A stretch of DNA of 64,000 bases from Pollenia angustigena (lineage: Eukaryota > Arthropoda > Insecta > Diptera > Polleniidae): assembly GCA_930367215.1 (NCBI GenBank), contig OV884056.1, positions 122,014,053 to 122,078,052 on the forward strand. The letters run 5' to 3'. Below the pieces are notes generated by a model, which made no database searches, was not told the DNA's origin, and saw only the letters and a program-made list of their open reading frames with translations. The stretch's first letter is position 1; each line of letters starts with the position of its first letter. This document shows positions 54,781 to 64,000 of this stretch, piece after piece. Made by a program: the position numbers and the translations under genes.

Positions 54781-55557
54781 AGGTACACAGAGCGAAAAAA
54801 ACGTTAAAAAACTGTCAACCAGTGGTAATAAATTGATAACAAACTGTTGTCAATATTTCGACAACATTTGTTGTTAAATTTTAAACAAAATGTTGTCAAA
54901 TTGGGCCGTTAGATAAAAAACGTACCATTGTTGTCAAATTGATAACACCCTGTTGTCAAATAGGTATCGCCCTGTTGTCATTATTAACAGCGTAGGTATA
55001 CAAGTTATCCCACAATCAACTTTGGTATTCGAAAGTAAAAAGTGAAAAGTTTCAGTGCTGTAATTAAATTAATAAATAAAAATTTTATAAATAAAATAAA
55101 AAAAATTTCTAAAATTTGTTTTTGTTTTCAATTTAATTTTCTATGGCTGTAAAAGTGTGAATTTTTTATGTATTTTTTATAAGTATATTATTTAATGTGA
55201 AATAAATTAATAAATTTACATTATTCCATTTTTTTACTTGGGTTCAGAATGGGTTATTAAGTACATACTACAATCAGAACAATGTGTTATCGAAAGGACA
55301 ACCGAATGTTGTCAATATATTAACGGTGTGTTGTCAAAAATGACAACAGCATGTTGTCGGTATGGTACCATTATGGTGATAATATATAACCAATTTGATG
55401 TCATATTGAGAACAAATGGTGACAAACTGACAACGAGGTGGTTAAAAAACATTGATACCATCCGTTATCAAATTGAACACAAACGTAGTTGGCTCACTTT
55501 TGACAACGGATGGTGTCAATTTTGGTATTTTTATACCGGATTTTTCCCTCTGTGTAC
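54781..55557. mobile_element. TIR element rich in TTGTCAA/TTGACAA words
   Basis: GGTACACAGAGCGAAAAA at 54781 is inverted at TTTTTCCCTCTGTGTACC ending 55557. The 777-bp interior has about a dozen TGTTGTCAA or TTGACAACA words grouped near both ends (54830-54980 and 55300-55510), with an AT-rich centre. A 114-codon frame across 55238-55582 is made from these repeats and is unlikely to be a gene. Confidence 0.65.
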
Positions 55558-55762
55558 CTACTACCTATCTTATTCAATGTAAGTTTGATTTTAATATGAC
55601 ATGCAGTTCTAGAAAAAGTGCAATCTTCTGAAAATTATTTTAGTTTAGAACATTGTAAGCTCAACTTTTTAGTATTTTTCATCGTTTTTATGTACATGAA
55701 GTACACGTTAATTTTTTTCTATATATTATTGGAATTAAAAATAAAAACTGGATGGTTTTTAC

Positions 55763-56027
55763 ATATCGCACCCTAAATACTAGACTGTAACAACTCAAAA
55801 TTCTTAAATTTTCAGGAGAGCCAAAAAACAGTTTATGTAAAAATGGTGATAATATTTAAAAAAAAAATTAGTTCCCTTATAAAAAAAAGTCCAATTTTAA
55901 GAAAGTTTTGCTATGCCTTTTTCAATTTTGTAAGAAGCTAGAGATGTGAAATGAGAATTAATTTATGAAAAAAAGTCATTTTTGAAAAATTTTGAGTTGT
56001 GACCCTTTAGTATTTAGGGTGCGATAT
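55763..56027. mobile_element. 265-bp MITE with about 20-bp TIRs (ATATCGCACCCTAAATACTA)
   Basis: The left end is inverted at TAGTATTTAGGGTGCGATAT, ending 56027. Pairing continues as AACTCAAAATTC/ AAAATTTTGAGTT. Non-coding, TSD unclear. It lies just inside the right end of the hAT-bounded composite. Confidence 0.75.
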
Positions 56028-56177
56028 ACTACATACATATGTATTAAAAAAAAAACTTTTCTGTTGGTATAATTTTTTATCCATTTTTTCCATCTGTCCT
56101 GGTTGATAGGTTCAAACATCTGGCAGCCCTAACCTAACGAAACAAAATTATGAACGATTCATATAAGCACCCTTATC

Positions 56178-56857
56178 GTAATTGGCGAATTTAAAATACA
56201 CCTGCCTGGAAATAGATTAAAGAGAATGTGAACTTGTTTCTACATACTTTTCGCTTATAGTCATATCCTTTAGTTGCAACCATAACGTGGACTATATCGC
56301 TAATGTGACTATAAGGCTAATTCACATATATGCCACTATGACGCATATAACCGAGTTCGAATATAATCAAGTTATGTGAATAAAGGAAATAAAAAATTCA
56401 TATAAATAACACCGCAGCAGGCTTATGGTTTTACAACAGAGTTGCATACTGTATAAGAAATAGTTAAAAAATGAACAAGATATTTCATAGCTGATACCAA
56501 CGGCAAAAACTAATTTTTTACGAGTAGAGAGTTGATGAAAAAATTAAAGGATTTAATTCATTCTTTCTTTGGATGGATTTTTGATTCGAAAACTAAAAAG
56601 AACTTAGTAAATTTTGCTAATGTGACTATAACGCCATTAATTTGCTTTACTTTCCCCTTTGACTACTGTTGATAAATGGCATATATGGCAAATGTGCTTA
56701 TATTGCTAAATGGACTATAACGTTAATACTTTATATTAAATTAACTTATAGCTGCAAAATAAACAGATAAAATGGACTAATGTGACTATAAGCGTAGTGA
56801 CTATAAACGAAAAGGACTGTATTACCAAACAGTCGCAAGCGTATTTTAAATTCGCCA
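56178..56857. repeat. TIR-bounded segment with repeated TGTGACTATAA
   Basis: TTGGCGAATTTAAAATAC at about 56178 is inverted at GTATTTTAAATTCGCCAA near 56857. Between them GCTAATGTGACTATAA-type words recur at 56307, 56618, 56693 and 56776. The right flank resembles 44228-44290. Class unknown. Confidence 0.5.
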
Positions 56858-57586
56858 ACAACGATTGGGGTGAATACTTCTTTATGCCATCTTTATGAGA
56901 TTTTTCGTCTTAAAGTGGTTTTTTATGATTCTATACCTGCCAGTAGCTTTTACAAAAGTTCTCGTGTTAAAATTGTTTATCACAAAGATAACACAGTGAG
57001 ACAAAAAAAAAAATAAAAAGTGAAAATACCTGGGATTTTATACAATTTTTCTGGTAGGTACTGTCGAGTACAACAACAGTCTGTTTTTGGAATTTCAAAA
57101 CACCCCTAAAATCTTGAGTTACGGATACAAAACTGGTTTCTCATACCCGTATGCACTTATCACCCTGTAACTTAGTTGAATACCAACCGATTTCGAATCT
57201 GAACAGTGTATATTTTCTTTAAGTAAATTTCAGATACATGTATGTATTTTTACACCAAATTGTATAGGAACCGTGCTGTTTATGATTTTATTTCAAAAAT
57301 ATAATTGATAAAAAAACGATGGTTTGTTTAAAAAATCCGTTGGAAATGGACTGATTTATTCAACTTAATAAAAAAACAAATTTTGTAAAAAGAAATGTTC
57401 AAATAATCATTGAACATGAATTTAAATAGTGGATAAGGATTAAAACACATTTAATCTACAGTTAATAATTTAAGCCTAAGCAAACAAAGATTAAGGTTTT
57501 TCCCACTAAGAAAACATTAATGTGTGTTTACTACTTATGATTTTAGTAAACAAAGCTTCATGTACTTTCCACTAATTTCTTAATAA
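56858..57586. other. No gene recognised
   Basis: AT-rich DNA with no convincing frame, no paired ends and only simple A and T runs. Confidence 0.5.
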
Positions 57587-57939
57587 AGCCTAGATTACAC
57601 TATCTCACAAGCCTTACGTATTCCATAATACTCTGTGAGATAGAAATCTAATGAGTTTTGTTGCGACTGTCAAAAAATCTAATGTAACATGACAGTTCGT
57701 GTTCACACCATCTCACAAAGTATAAACACTCACACATGAAATAAAATGCAACCCTGATCCAATGAAAAGTATTATTGTTTTGAAATTTTTCAAAAAACGA
57801 TGAAGTCGTATGGGATGTCAAACTTTTTTCTTAATACTTGTCATTTTCGTGACACATTGCATTTACACTATCACAGTTTGTCATATTACTTGAGCTTTTG
57901 ACATGTATTAATACAAAGTATAATAGTGTAATCTAGCCT
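57587..57939. mobile_element. MITE (AGCCTAGATTACACTAT family), copy B, TSD TAA
   Basis: Same ends as 41701-42020; TAA at 57584-57586 is repeated at 57940-57942. 353 bp; it carries about 33 bp (CACTATCACAGTTTGTCATA) that copy A lacks near its right end. Confidence 0.88.
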
Positions 57940-58566
57940 TAAGTAGAGAAACGAACATAATTACCAACATCTGCAGTACTGATGTTGGTTTTCCCAAATT
58001 GTAATAGGTAATTAGGGTTTCAGTTTAAATGTGTGATAAAACATACGCATGTGCGTTGACACACGCAGGTAACCAACCCTTATTATTAGGGATGAAACGA
58101 TACGAGTAAATACAAGTACATATTCGATACTTTTATATAAGTACCAAGTATTTTTGTAATCGATACTTAGCAGCCGAGTACCAAGTAGTATCGGTAAAAA
58201 AATACTCGGTATCGGTAAAAAGTAATCGTTTCACTATGGTATTGAAACTAATCTTAAATTTTTGATTATTTACCAAAGCTGGAGCGGCAGTAATGGTATC
58301 AAGAAACCGTTCGACCAGCAAACACTAGGGAAGCCGATTCCGAATACCGAAATCCCGGGATTATTCTAAAAATTTAAGTCCCGAATCCCGAGATTTTAGG
58401 CTTAGTAAAAATTAAAAAATTTAATATTAAATCATACTGACCATGAACCTAATTTTTAACTGGTTGCAAAAAAGTCACAAGTGAATAAATGTTACATGCA
58501 ATCCATTTTGTACCACGAAAACAAAATCAGAAGGTGTAGGCTTTTTTCTAAGTTAATGATAATAAA

Positions 58567-58650
58567 ACTGCGCACGCAAAATGCAAGTTGTGCAAACAGG
58601 TGTTAAAAACTTTAGGGGGTTCTACCAAAGGTCTTTGGACACATATTTGT
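58567..58650 (+). pseudogene. BED zinc-finger fragment of a hAT transposase
   Basis: 28 codons read TAHAKCKLCKQVLKTLGGST then KGLWTHIC. The CxxC pair, the Gly-rich turn and LWTH match a BED zinc finger, the DNA-binding domain at the start of hAT transposases. The second His of the usual HxxxxH and the catalytic domain are not visible. It is an isolated remnant in the nested hAT. Confidence 0.65.
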
Positions 58651-58851
58651 TTAAGTTTATTTTATTAAATTAATACTTGCATATATATTTGAAATAAAAT
58701 AAATTAAATATTGTCATATAGCATACATGTAGCTATTTATTAACGATACTCAGAAGTATTGAATGCGAACATTGGTTTAGTCGGCAGCATATGTTTGCAG
58801 TGAAATAAGGTATCAATTACACTGTGCAAGTAATTGACACTTTTTTTAGAC

Positions 58852-59285
58852 AAGCTGGGCACCTGGCGTTTCAACCTAACTGTTGGCGGTTTAATAAAAT
58901 TCTAAAACTTGGCCCCTGCAGCGCCTAGGATGCCCCTGTCTCTATTTCTTAAGGGGGCTCCCATACAAAATGTTCAATGCAGACTAGAAATATAGTGCAG
59001 AAAAAGTTCCATAAATGCCCAGGAGCCGCCCCTACTGGGATATGATATACTACCGACCTAAATTAGAAAGAAGTTATTTTATAATTTTATTGCGGGGTTT
59101 CGGTTTTTAAGTTTTTTCAATAAGGTAAAGCGTTTTTGAGTTACGCGAACATATGTTGTGTAACCTTCTTCATTTTCGAAATAACGGTATATCTCGAAAA
59201 CCAGAGCCAACCTACAAAAAAACGGCGGACACCACTGGATTCAGCGTACCCGAATTATGTTAAAACGCCATGTGCCCGGCTTGTA
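58852..59285. mobile_element. Possible MITE with CAAGCTGGGCACCTGGCGTTT-like ends
   Basis: AAGCTGGGCACCTGGCGTTT at about 58852 is inverted at AAACGCCATGTGCCCGGCTT near 59283, with two mismatches. It lies inside the nested hAT. No TSD was found. Confidence 0.55.
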
Positions 59286-59737
59286 TGTTTTTTTCAACTA
59301 GCATAGTGATATCAGACGTCATTAATTTGTTTTAGAAACTTTTTACAATATAAGTTTTAATACATAATACTTCCATATTACTTTAAAAGAATTATAATTA
59401 TATGAATTTTACAAATTGGCTTTTATATATGAAATTCCGGAAAATCCCGATTCGTTCCGGGATCCCGTTGTTTTGAATTAAAAATCCCGAATCCCGTGTT
59501 TCAAAAAACCTGATCCCGTTTGGCATCCCTAGTAAACCCCTATAGACCACATATCGTCTAGGTCCATTTCCTCATTTTCGAAGAAGTAAGGCCCGAAAAC
59601 GCCACCACCCGCCAACTAACTGGGCAGCATGGGCATATGTTTTCCCATTTCCTACACACCCGGTTTGCTGAAATTTTACAATTCTCCCGATTGTGGAAAC
59701 ATTTGGTCGATTATATATATATTATGTCCTGTGGTTC

Positions 59738-60993
59738 CTAGTAGGAACAAAGGGCCGCAACGAACTCTTTCCATTCGATCCGGTTTGATGCTAGATGTTT
59801 AATTTCCCTCCAGCTTAGCCCACTTTGGTTTACTTCCGATTCAAGTTGACGTCTCCAGGTGTGCGTCGGACGGCCAACTCTTCTTGTATTACCATGGGGG
59901 TTCCAGTCAATCGCAGATTTAGTAGGGTCGCCATGTGGTCTACGGAGCGAGTGACCTATCCAGCGCCATTTTCGATTAAGGATCTCGATGTTAATTGGCC
60001 GTTGGTTTGTCCGTTGCCAAAGGTTAGTGTTGGATATGGTGTTTGGCCAGAATATCTTGAGGATCCTACGCAGGCAGCGATTAACAAACACCTGAATGGC
60101 GTTTATTTCTCGTGATGTCGTGTTCCATGATTCACAGGCGTAAAGAAGCACCGATTTGACGCAAGAATTAAATATGCTAATCTTAGTGTGTTCCGAAATA
60201 GAGGCAGATTTCCATACAGGGCGCAACATGCCAAATGATTGATTGGCCTTTGACATTCGATAGGCCACATCATTGCTGCAGCCGCCAGTATGTGTTAAAA
60301 TGCTACCAAGATAGCAAAACGACTTGAATTGTCATGAACAACTCTACATTTAACGTCTGCATACAGTGCCTGAGTGAGTTGGATGATCTTAGGTGGAACA
60401 CATTAACACGCAAGGGCGCTCCATATTGCATTATGGCTTAAGGTGTCGAAAGCTCTTTCAAAATCGATAAAGACCATGTAGAGGGGGGACTGCCACTCTG
60501 CGGACTGCTCAATTATGATTCGCAAGCTTTGATGTGGTCAACGCAAGATTTTTGTGGACGAAATCCAGCCTGCTCTGGTCTGAGATCATCCATAATAGCA
60601 TCCGAGATTCTTTTATTGATGATTTGTGCTATAATTTTATTAACTGCACTAAGGATTGTGATACCTCTCCAGTTCCTGCTGTCGGTAAGGTCGCCTTTTT
60701 TAGGGATGTTCACAATTATACCTTCCTTAAGATTTGCGTCGAGTTCAAATGATAACCAAAAGTTCTCGATGAGGGGTAGCAGAATGTTAGCTGTTAATTG
60801 GGGATCAGCTTTAAGCATTTCGGGGGCTATATTATCAACACCGGGTGCCTTGTTTGCCTTTAAAGCGTTAATAGCTTTTGACACTTCGAGAATATCAGGA
60901 CATTCAGTTGATATATCCTGCCTGACTGTGTGGGATAGACATGAGCAAATATTGGAAAGATTATGTGGTGGTTTTGAAAGCATACAAGACTAA
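59738..60993 (-). pseudogene. LINE reverse transcriptase debris, catalytic region deleted
   Basis: From 60983 to 60513: KAPGVDNIAPEML, NWRGITILSAVNKIIAQIIN and RPEQAGFRPQKSCVDHI, the first RT motifs of an APE-type LINE. After a frameshift near 60520 comes MVFIDFERAFDTLSHNAIW (motif A). The frame then degrades and jumps near 60345 to SFCYLGSILTHTGG, so the YxDD motif is missing. The C-terminal part (60268-59738) has KSVLLYACESW and WRWIGHSLRR, ending WKEFVAALCSY. The style matches the endonuclease debris at 34749. Non-functional. Confidence 0.85.
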
Positions 60994-61079
60994 TGCTGTC
61001 TCCATATTTCCAATTGTTCATTCCTAGATGTATATAATACTCCCTCGCTGTTCTTAAGTGGTTTTGTAGTCACGAAATT

Positions 61080-61210
61080 TTTACCAGTGAGTTTTTTAGG
61101 TCGATTATGCTAACCAAAAAAATCACGATGTGCACGAAATGCATTTTGATTGAACGCCCATTTTCGTAAAAGGTTTTAACAATCTTAACGCGCTGCTCAA
61201 TTGTGCACCT
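61080..61210 (-). pseudogene. Remnant of a transposase helix-turn-helix region
   Basis: CTIEQRVKIVKTFYENGRS, then after a frameshift NAFRAHRDFFG, a stop, and HNRPKKLTGK. This is the pattern of the DNA-binding N-terminal domain (DUF4817-like) common in insect mobile-element proteins. Only about 45 codons survive. Assignment is from memory of the motif. Confidence 0.5.
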
Positions 61211-61889
61211 CCCAATGGTAGAATTAGTCAAATACTGAAACAGAAAGATCAATTTAAGTTGCGCAAAAAACTTGACGTTAGGGACTGACTCACAATTAAC
61301 ATCGTGGATTATTGTTTTACTACCCTTCATTATATATTTATCATTTTAAAAATAAAATACATATTAACATTAAAAATAAATACATAGTGACATTGTTGAT
61401 TTCTGGAATAAAAGGCGAATGAAGGTTGTTATCCTGAACGTTCTTTAAAATTTTGTTTCCTAAGATAAAAATTAGTTAAAAAACTAGGTGGTAACTAAAA
61501 GTTGTCTCAATCTTAACACTTTTCATTTGGCACAAAAATTCTAATAGGTCGTAGTTCTTATTTTATTGTATAGTACTAAAACACTATTAAGAAAGTTTTG
61601 AAATGCTGCTTTCTATTCTTTTATCATACAAACGATACAAGTACCGATACAAGTAAGTATCGATACTTTTTTTTCGATACTAAGTAGGTATCGATACTTT
61701 ACGAGCGATGCCTAATCGAGTAAAAGTATCGATACCTTAGAGGTATCGTTTCATCCCTACTTATTATTACTTCCTGCATTAGTTTAAGATTTGTTAAGTT
61801 AGCTCTTAAGGTTTTTAATTTGTACATAAAATTTAGTGTCTTACAAACATTCAACCACAATTGTTTATATTATTAAAGCAAATTGTACA

Positions 61890-61900
61890 TGGTCCTTCGA
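61890..61900 (+). promoter_or_regulatory. Primer binding site of the BEL/Pao element
   Basis: TGGTCCTTCGA directly follows the LTR end ACA. A start of TGG, pairing with a tRNA 3' CCA, and this position fit a primer site; which tRNA is not certain. Confidence 0.6.
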
Positions 61901-61954
61901 TAAAAAAAAAGAAACAGTGACTTTAAATATTATTATTAAAATAAATATAATATA

Positions 61955-62032
61955 GAAGCGTTAGTCGTGGCTGAAACAGCGACTATTAAAAAATATATAG
62001 AAGCGTTAGTCGTGGCTTAAACAGCGACAATC
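61955..62032 (+). repeat. Tandem duplication in the BEL/Pao leader
   Basis: TATAGAAGCGTTAGTCGTGG at about 61952 recurs at 61998, each followed by CTGAAACAGCGAC or CTTAAACAGCGAC. The two 34-bp copies lie just upstream of gag. Confidence 0.75.
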
Positions 62033-62079
62033 GGAAAAAAAACTTAAAAAAAGCCATAAAGTTTTATAGCGAAAATAAA

Positions 62080-63696
62080 ATGGCACAAAGACAACCATTA
62101 TATGAATCGCAAAAAGAAATAAGCGATGAGATTGCTATCATTCTAACAAAATTGGAAAGCAGTTCAGTAAGGAGTTCAACAATCAATCAATATCAAAAAC
62201 GGATTGAGAGCTTAGAAGCTAAATTCAAAAGCAATGATGATAAACTTCTCAAATTAGGAAAGACGTCAGAAGACTATTCTGAAAAAAATTATTTTGAAAT
62301 GGTAACAGAAATGATTGATCGATGCAAAATAGCAATGCTAAGGGAAATACAAGTTCCTGAGGAAGATACATCATCAATATCACGAGGAGATATAAAAGCA
62401 ATGATTTAACAATTGCTTGATGCCCAGAGAACAGAGAAAAAATATCCGCATTTTCAACAGGTGTCAGAAAACTATTCAAGCAAAGTTAAAGAAATCCCAG
62501 AAGAAAAAATAAAAACAAACTGGCTCATACATTTCCGAACAGAAATACAAAAACTGGAAGAATCTTTTTTGGATGATGGTGAAGCAAACATTTTTATATT
62601 AGAGCACAAAAAAAGTGTCTGGGAAAAGAAAATGTTGAACATAAAAAGCATATACCATGACTTAATAATCAATTATAATGTGGACGAAGATGTTGAAGAA
62701 GAATGGGAGCTGATTGAAAAACAATATGAAGAAGCCTTAAACGTATTATTTAGAAAAATACCTACATTAAAAGAAGAAAGAAAGCCAGTGGTATTAGAAG
62801 CAATAAGAATACCGAATTTTAATGGTGACATTGAGGAGTGGCTATCGTTCAAAAATATGTTTAGTCAATTTGTTCATTTAAGTAATCTTCCAGCTGTAGA
62901 AAAGTTGGTAAGGCTAAAAAACCAAGTAAAAGGTGAAGCATTAAAGATAATTCAGAATCTTCAGATTACTGAAAGTAATTATCAAATAGCCTGGGAAATT
63001 TTAGGCCAACGATATGATAATAAAAGAATATTGTTCACAAAGTTAGTAGATCAAATACTAGACCAACCAAACACAAACATAAATTCAGCGAGTAGCCTGA
63101 GACATTTGCTGAATATTACAAATGAAAGTATGCAAGCATTAAGGGCAATGGGAGTACAGTTAGATGAAGCTGATCCTATTATTGCCAGAATTATGTTGAA
63201 GAAACTAGACAAAGATGGGCTAGTGTTATATGAGCAAAGCACTAAAAAGTCTAAAGATATACAAAAGTTAAGCGATGTAATGAATTTCATTGAACGACAA
63301 TGTGAAGCGTTAGAAGCATCATCAAGTAAGAAGCATAGCAGCAATTCCATTTACGACAAAAAACATCAAGACAGGACAACAATGCTGTCATTGGGAAGTG
63401 GCTACTGTAACTACTGTAAGAAGACTAATCACAAAATGTGGGAATGTACTAAATTCATAAACTTAACAGTCGAGGGTAGAAATACTTGGGTAAGTAACGC
63501 TAAGATTTGCAAAGTATGTCTAAGCCACAAGATGGATAAAAGATGTTTCCAGAAAACTAAGTGTGGAAAAATGCACCACAATATTTTGCATATTAATTAC
63601 GATGAATCAGCAAAAAAGTCGCAAGAACAAAGATCAAACTCAATGAACACAAAAGCTCCAGTAGACGTTCTGATTGCTACAGTCCAAGTCAAGTAA
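62080..63696 (+). pseudogene. gag: BEL/Pao Gag with one in-frame TAA
   Basis: ATG 62080 opens 109 codons to TAA 62407-62409; the same frame continues from 62410 to the stop at 63694-63696. Total length without the stop would be about 538 residues. The N-terminal 200 residues are coiled-coil-like and charged. The core, FNGDIEEWLSFKNMFSQFVH through LRHLLNITNE, is the DUF1759-type capsid region of Pao elements. Near the C terminus is a Cys/His cluster, YCNYCKKTNHKMWEC followed by CKVCLSHKMDKRC. The stop lies before the capsid core. BEL elements usually make one Gag-Pol frame; here protease is in another frame. Confidence 0.88.
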
Positions 63697-64000
63697 TGGG
63701 GAACTGATACTGTAAAGAGGATTAATTGATCAAGGTTCACAAGTTACCACCGTGTCAGAGGAAGCGGCTCAAATATTAGCGCTACCACGGATGAGAAGTA
63801 CGACGGAAATTTATGGTTTGGGAGGCGCAATGGTTGGTATAGCCAAAGCTAAGACAAAATTAATAATAAAACCAAGATTTTTAAGTGATCAAGTAGTGGA
63901 AGTTGATACTCTAATTTTACCACAACTTACCGGGGCACAACCAAGCCAATCATTTAAATTTAACGCAAGCGAGTGGGACAATTATGTGTTAGCAGATCCA
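63680..64000 (+). pseudogene. pol: Start of BEL/Pao Pol: aspartic protease, runs off the window
   Basis: In the +1 frame relative to gag the sequence reads NGELIL, TAA at 63713-63715, RGLIDQGSQVTTVSEEAAQI, then LGGAMVGIAKAKTKLIIKP and the window ends. IDQGSQ takes the place of the retroviral-type DTG/DSG protease motif, as in the Pao-type protease (DUF1758). The frame change near 63690 and the TAA suggest decay, though a natural frameshift cannot be excluded. RT, RNase H and integrase should follow beyond the window. Confidence 0.75.

Larger units (their letters stand above)
47069..56131. mobile_element. 9-kb hAT-bounded composite: foldback and satellite array inside
   Basis: TAGGCCTGCCA at 47069 and TGGCAGCCCTA ending 56131 are imperfect inverted repeats (10 of 11), flanked by an exact 8-bp duplication, ACCTAACG, at 47061-47068 and 56132-56139. 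These are hAT hallmarks. No transposase is recognisable. Repeated GTCCTGG words lie just inside both ends (47079-47162 and 56096-56104), supporting that the ends belong together. The interior consists of TACCATGTT elements, a foldback with central tandem repeats, and further MITEs. Confidence 0.75.
58326..59531. mobile_element. hAT element nested inside the larger hAT
   Basis: TAGGGAAGCC at 58326 and GGCATCCCTA ending 59531 are inverted with one mismatch. The flanks GCAAACAC and GTAAACCC match at six of eight bases. AATCCCG/CGGGATT words are repeated near both ends, as in hAT subterminal regions. It keeps a BED zinc-finger fragment of its transposase. Confidence 0.72.
58087..61759. mobile_element. 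hAT element, 3.7 kb, 8-bp TSD, no intact transposase
   Basis: Perfect 17-bp TIRs TAGGGATGAAACGATAC / GTATCGTTTCATCCCTA and an exact duplication CTTATTAT at 58079-58086 and 61760-61767. Subterminal CGATAC/GTATCG words abound at both ends. The interior is made of other elements: a second hAT (58326-59531), LINE debris (59738-60993) and a helix-turn-helix transposase remnant (61080-61210). Its own transposase is not seen. Confidence 0.88.
57983..64000 (+). mobile_element. BEL/Pao LTR retrotransposon, 5' part, interrupted by a hAT element
   Basis: Gag with a DUF1759-like core and a Pao-type protease start define the class. The 5' LTR ends ...TTGTACA at 61889, directly followed by the primer site TGGTCCTTCGA. 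The LTR appears to start at TGTTGG, 57983, and to be split at CTTATTAT by the hAT element 58087-61759; its intact length would be about 230 bp. The start is a guess, because the matching 3' LTR lies outside the window. The element continues past 64000. Confidence 0.75.

Noticed and set aside
55238..55582. 114-codon plus-strand frame
   Set aside because: Built from TTGTCAA repeats and the terminal repeat of a MITE-like element; no domain.

Overview
This is a repeat-dense window from a dipteran nuclear genome, probably a higher (brachyceran, possibly calyptrate) fly. The support is AT-rich DNA, spliceosomal introns, fly-type transposable elements (I-clade and Jockey-clade LINEs, an Osvaldo/Ulysses-like Gypsy element, BEL/Pao, PIF/Harbinger, hAT, INE-1-like repeats) and one recognisable host gene: the three-exon orthologue of Drosophila ND-MLRQ (human NDUFA4) at 40965-41390. 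Everything else I can name is mobile DNA, much of it nested. All similarity statements come from reading the sequence and translations; no database search was run.

Layout. 1-3787: non-coding DNA with several small terminal-inverted-repeat (TIR) elements. 3801-21722: a full-length I-clade LINE with a perfect 13-bp target-site duplication (TSD), split by a 12.5-kb LTR retrotransposon (7731-20196, minus strand, LTRs about 2.86 kb, 4-bp TSD ACAG). The LTR element has an intact pol and a gag with one nonsense codon; its LTRs are almost identical, so it is recent. 21737-23743: INE-1-like repeats and a 705-bp MITE. 23744-32721: a two-gene PIF/Harbinger transposon (38-bp TIRs) with a MADF/Myb-like gene on plus and a four-exon DDE transposase on minus. 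It has been invaded by a Jockey-type LINE (24782-28830), INE-1-like repeats, and a MITE that sits inside a transposase exon. A 245-bp MITE built from the two ends of this same transposon lies at 38174-38418.

32722-40960: non-coding DNA, LINE debris, INE-1-like repeats, foldback elements and a 1.4-kb near-perfect palindrome (38803-40181). 40965-41390: ND-MLRQ. 41640-46245: a cluster of MITEs, several with clear 3-bp (TAA, CTG/CAG) or 8-bp TSDs. 47069-56131: a 9-kb segment bounded by hAT-like TIRs and an exact 8-bp TSD, holding a foldback structure and a 4.5-copy tandem array of a 560-bp unit with a tRNA-like box. 57983-64000: the start of a BEL/Pao retrotransposon whose 5' LTR appears to be split by a 3.7-kb hAT element, itself carrying another hAT and LINE debris; gag and the start of the protease run to the window edge.

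The genes act as parts of separate mobile elements. The exception is ND-MLRQ, a small mitochondrial respiratory-chain subunit isolated among repeats.
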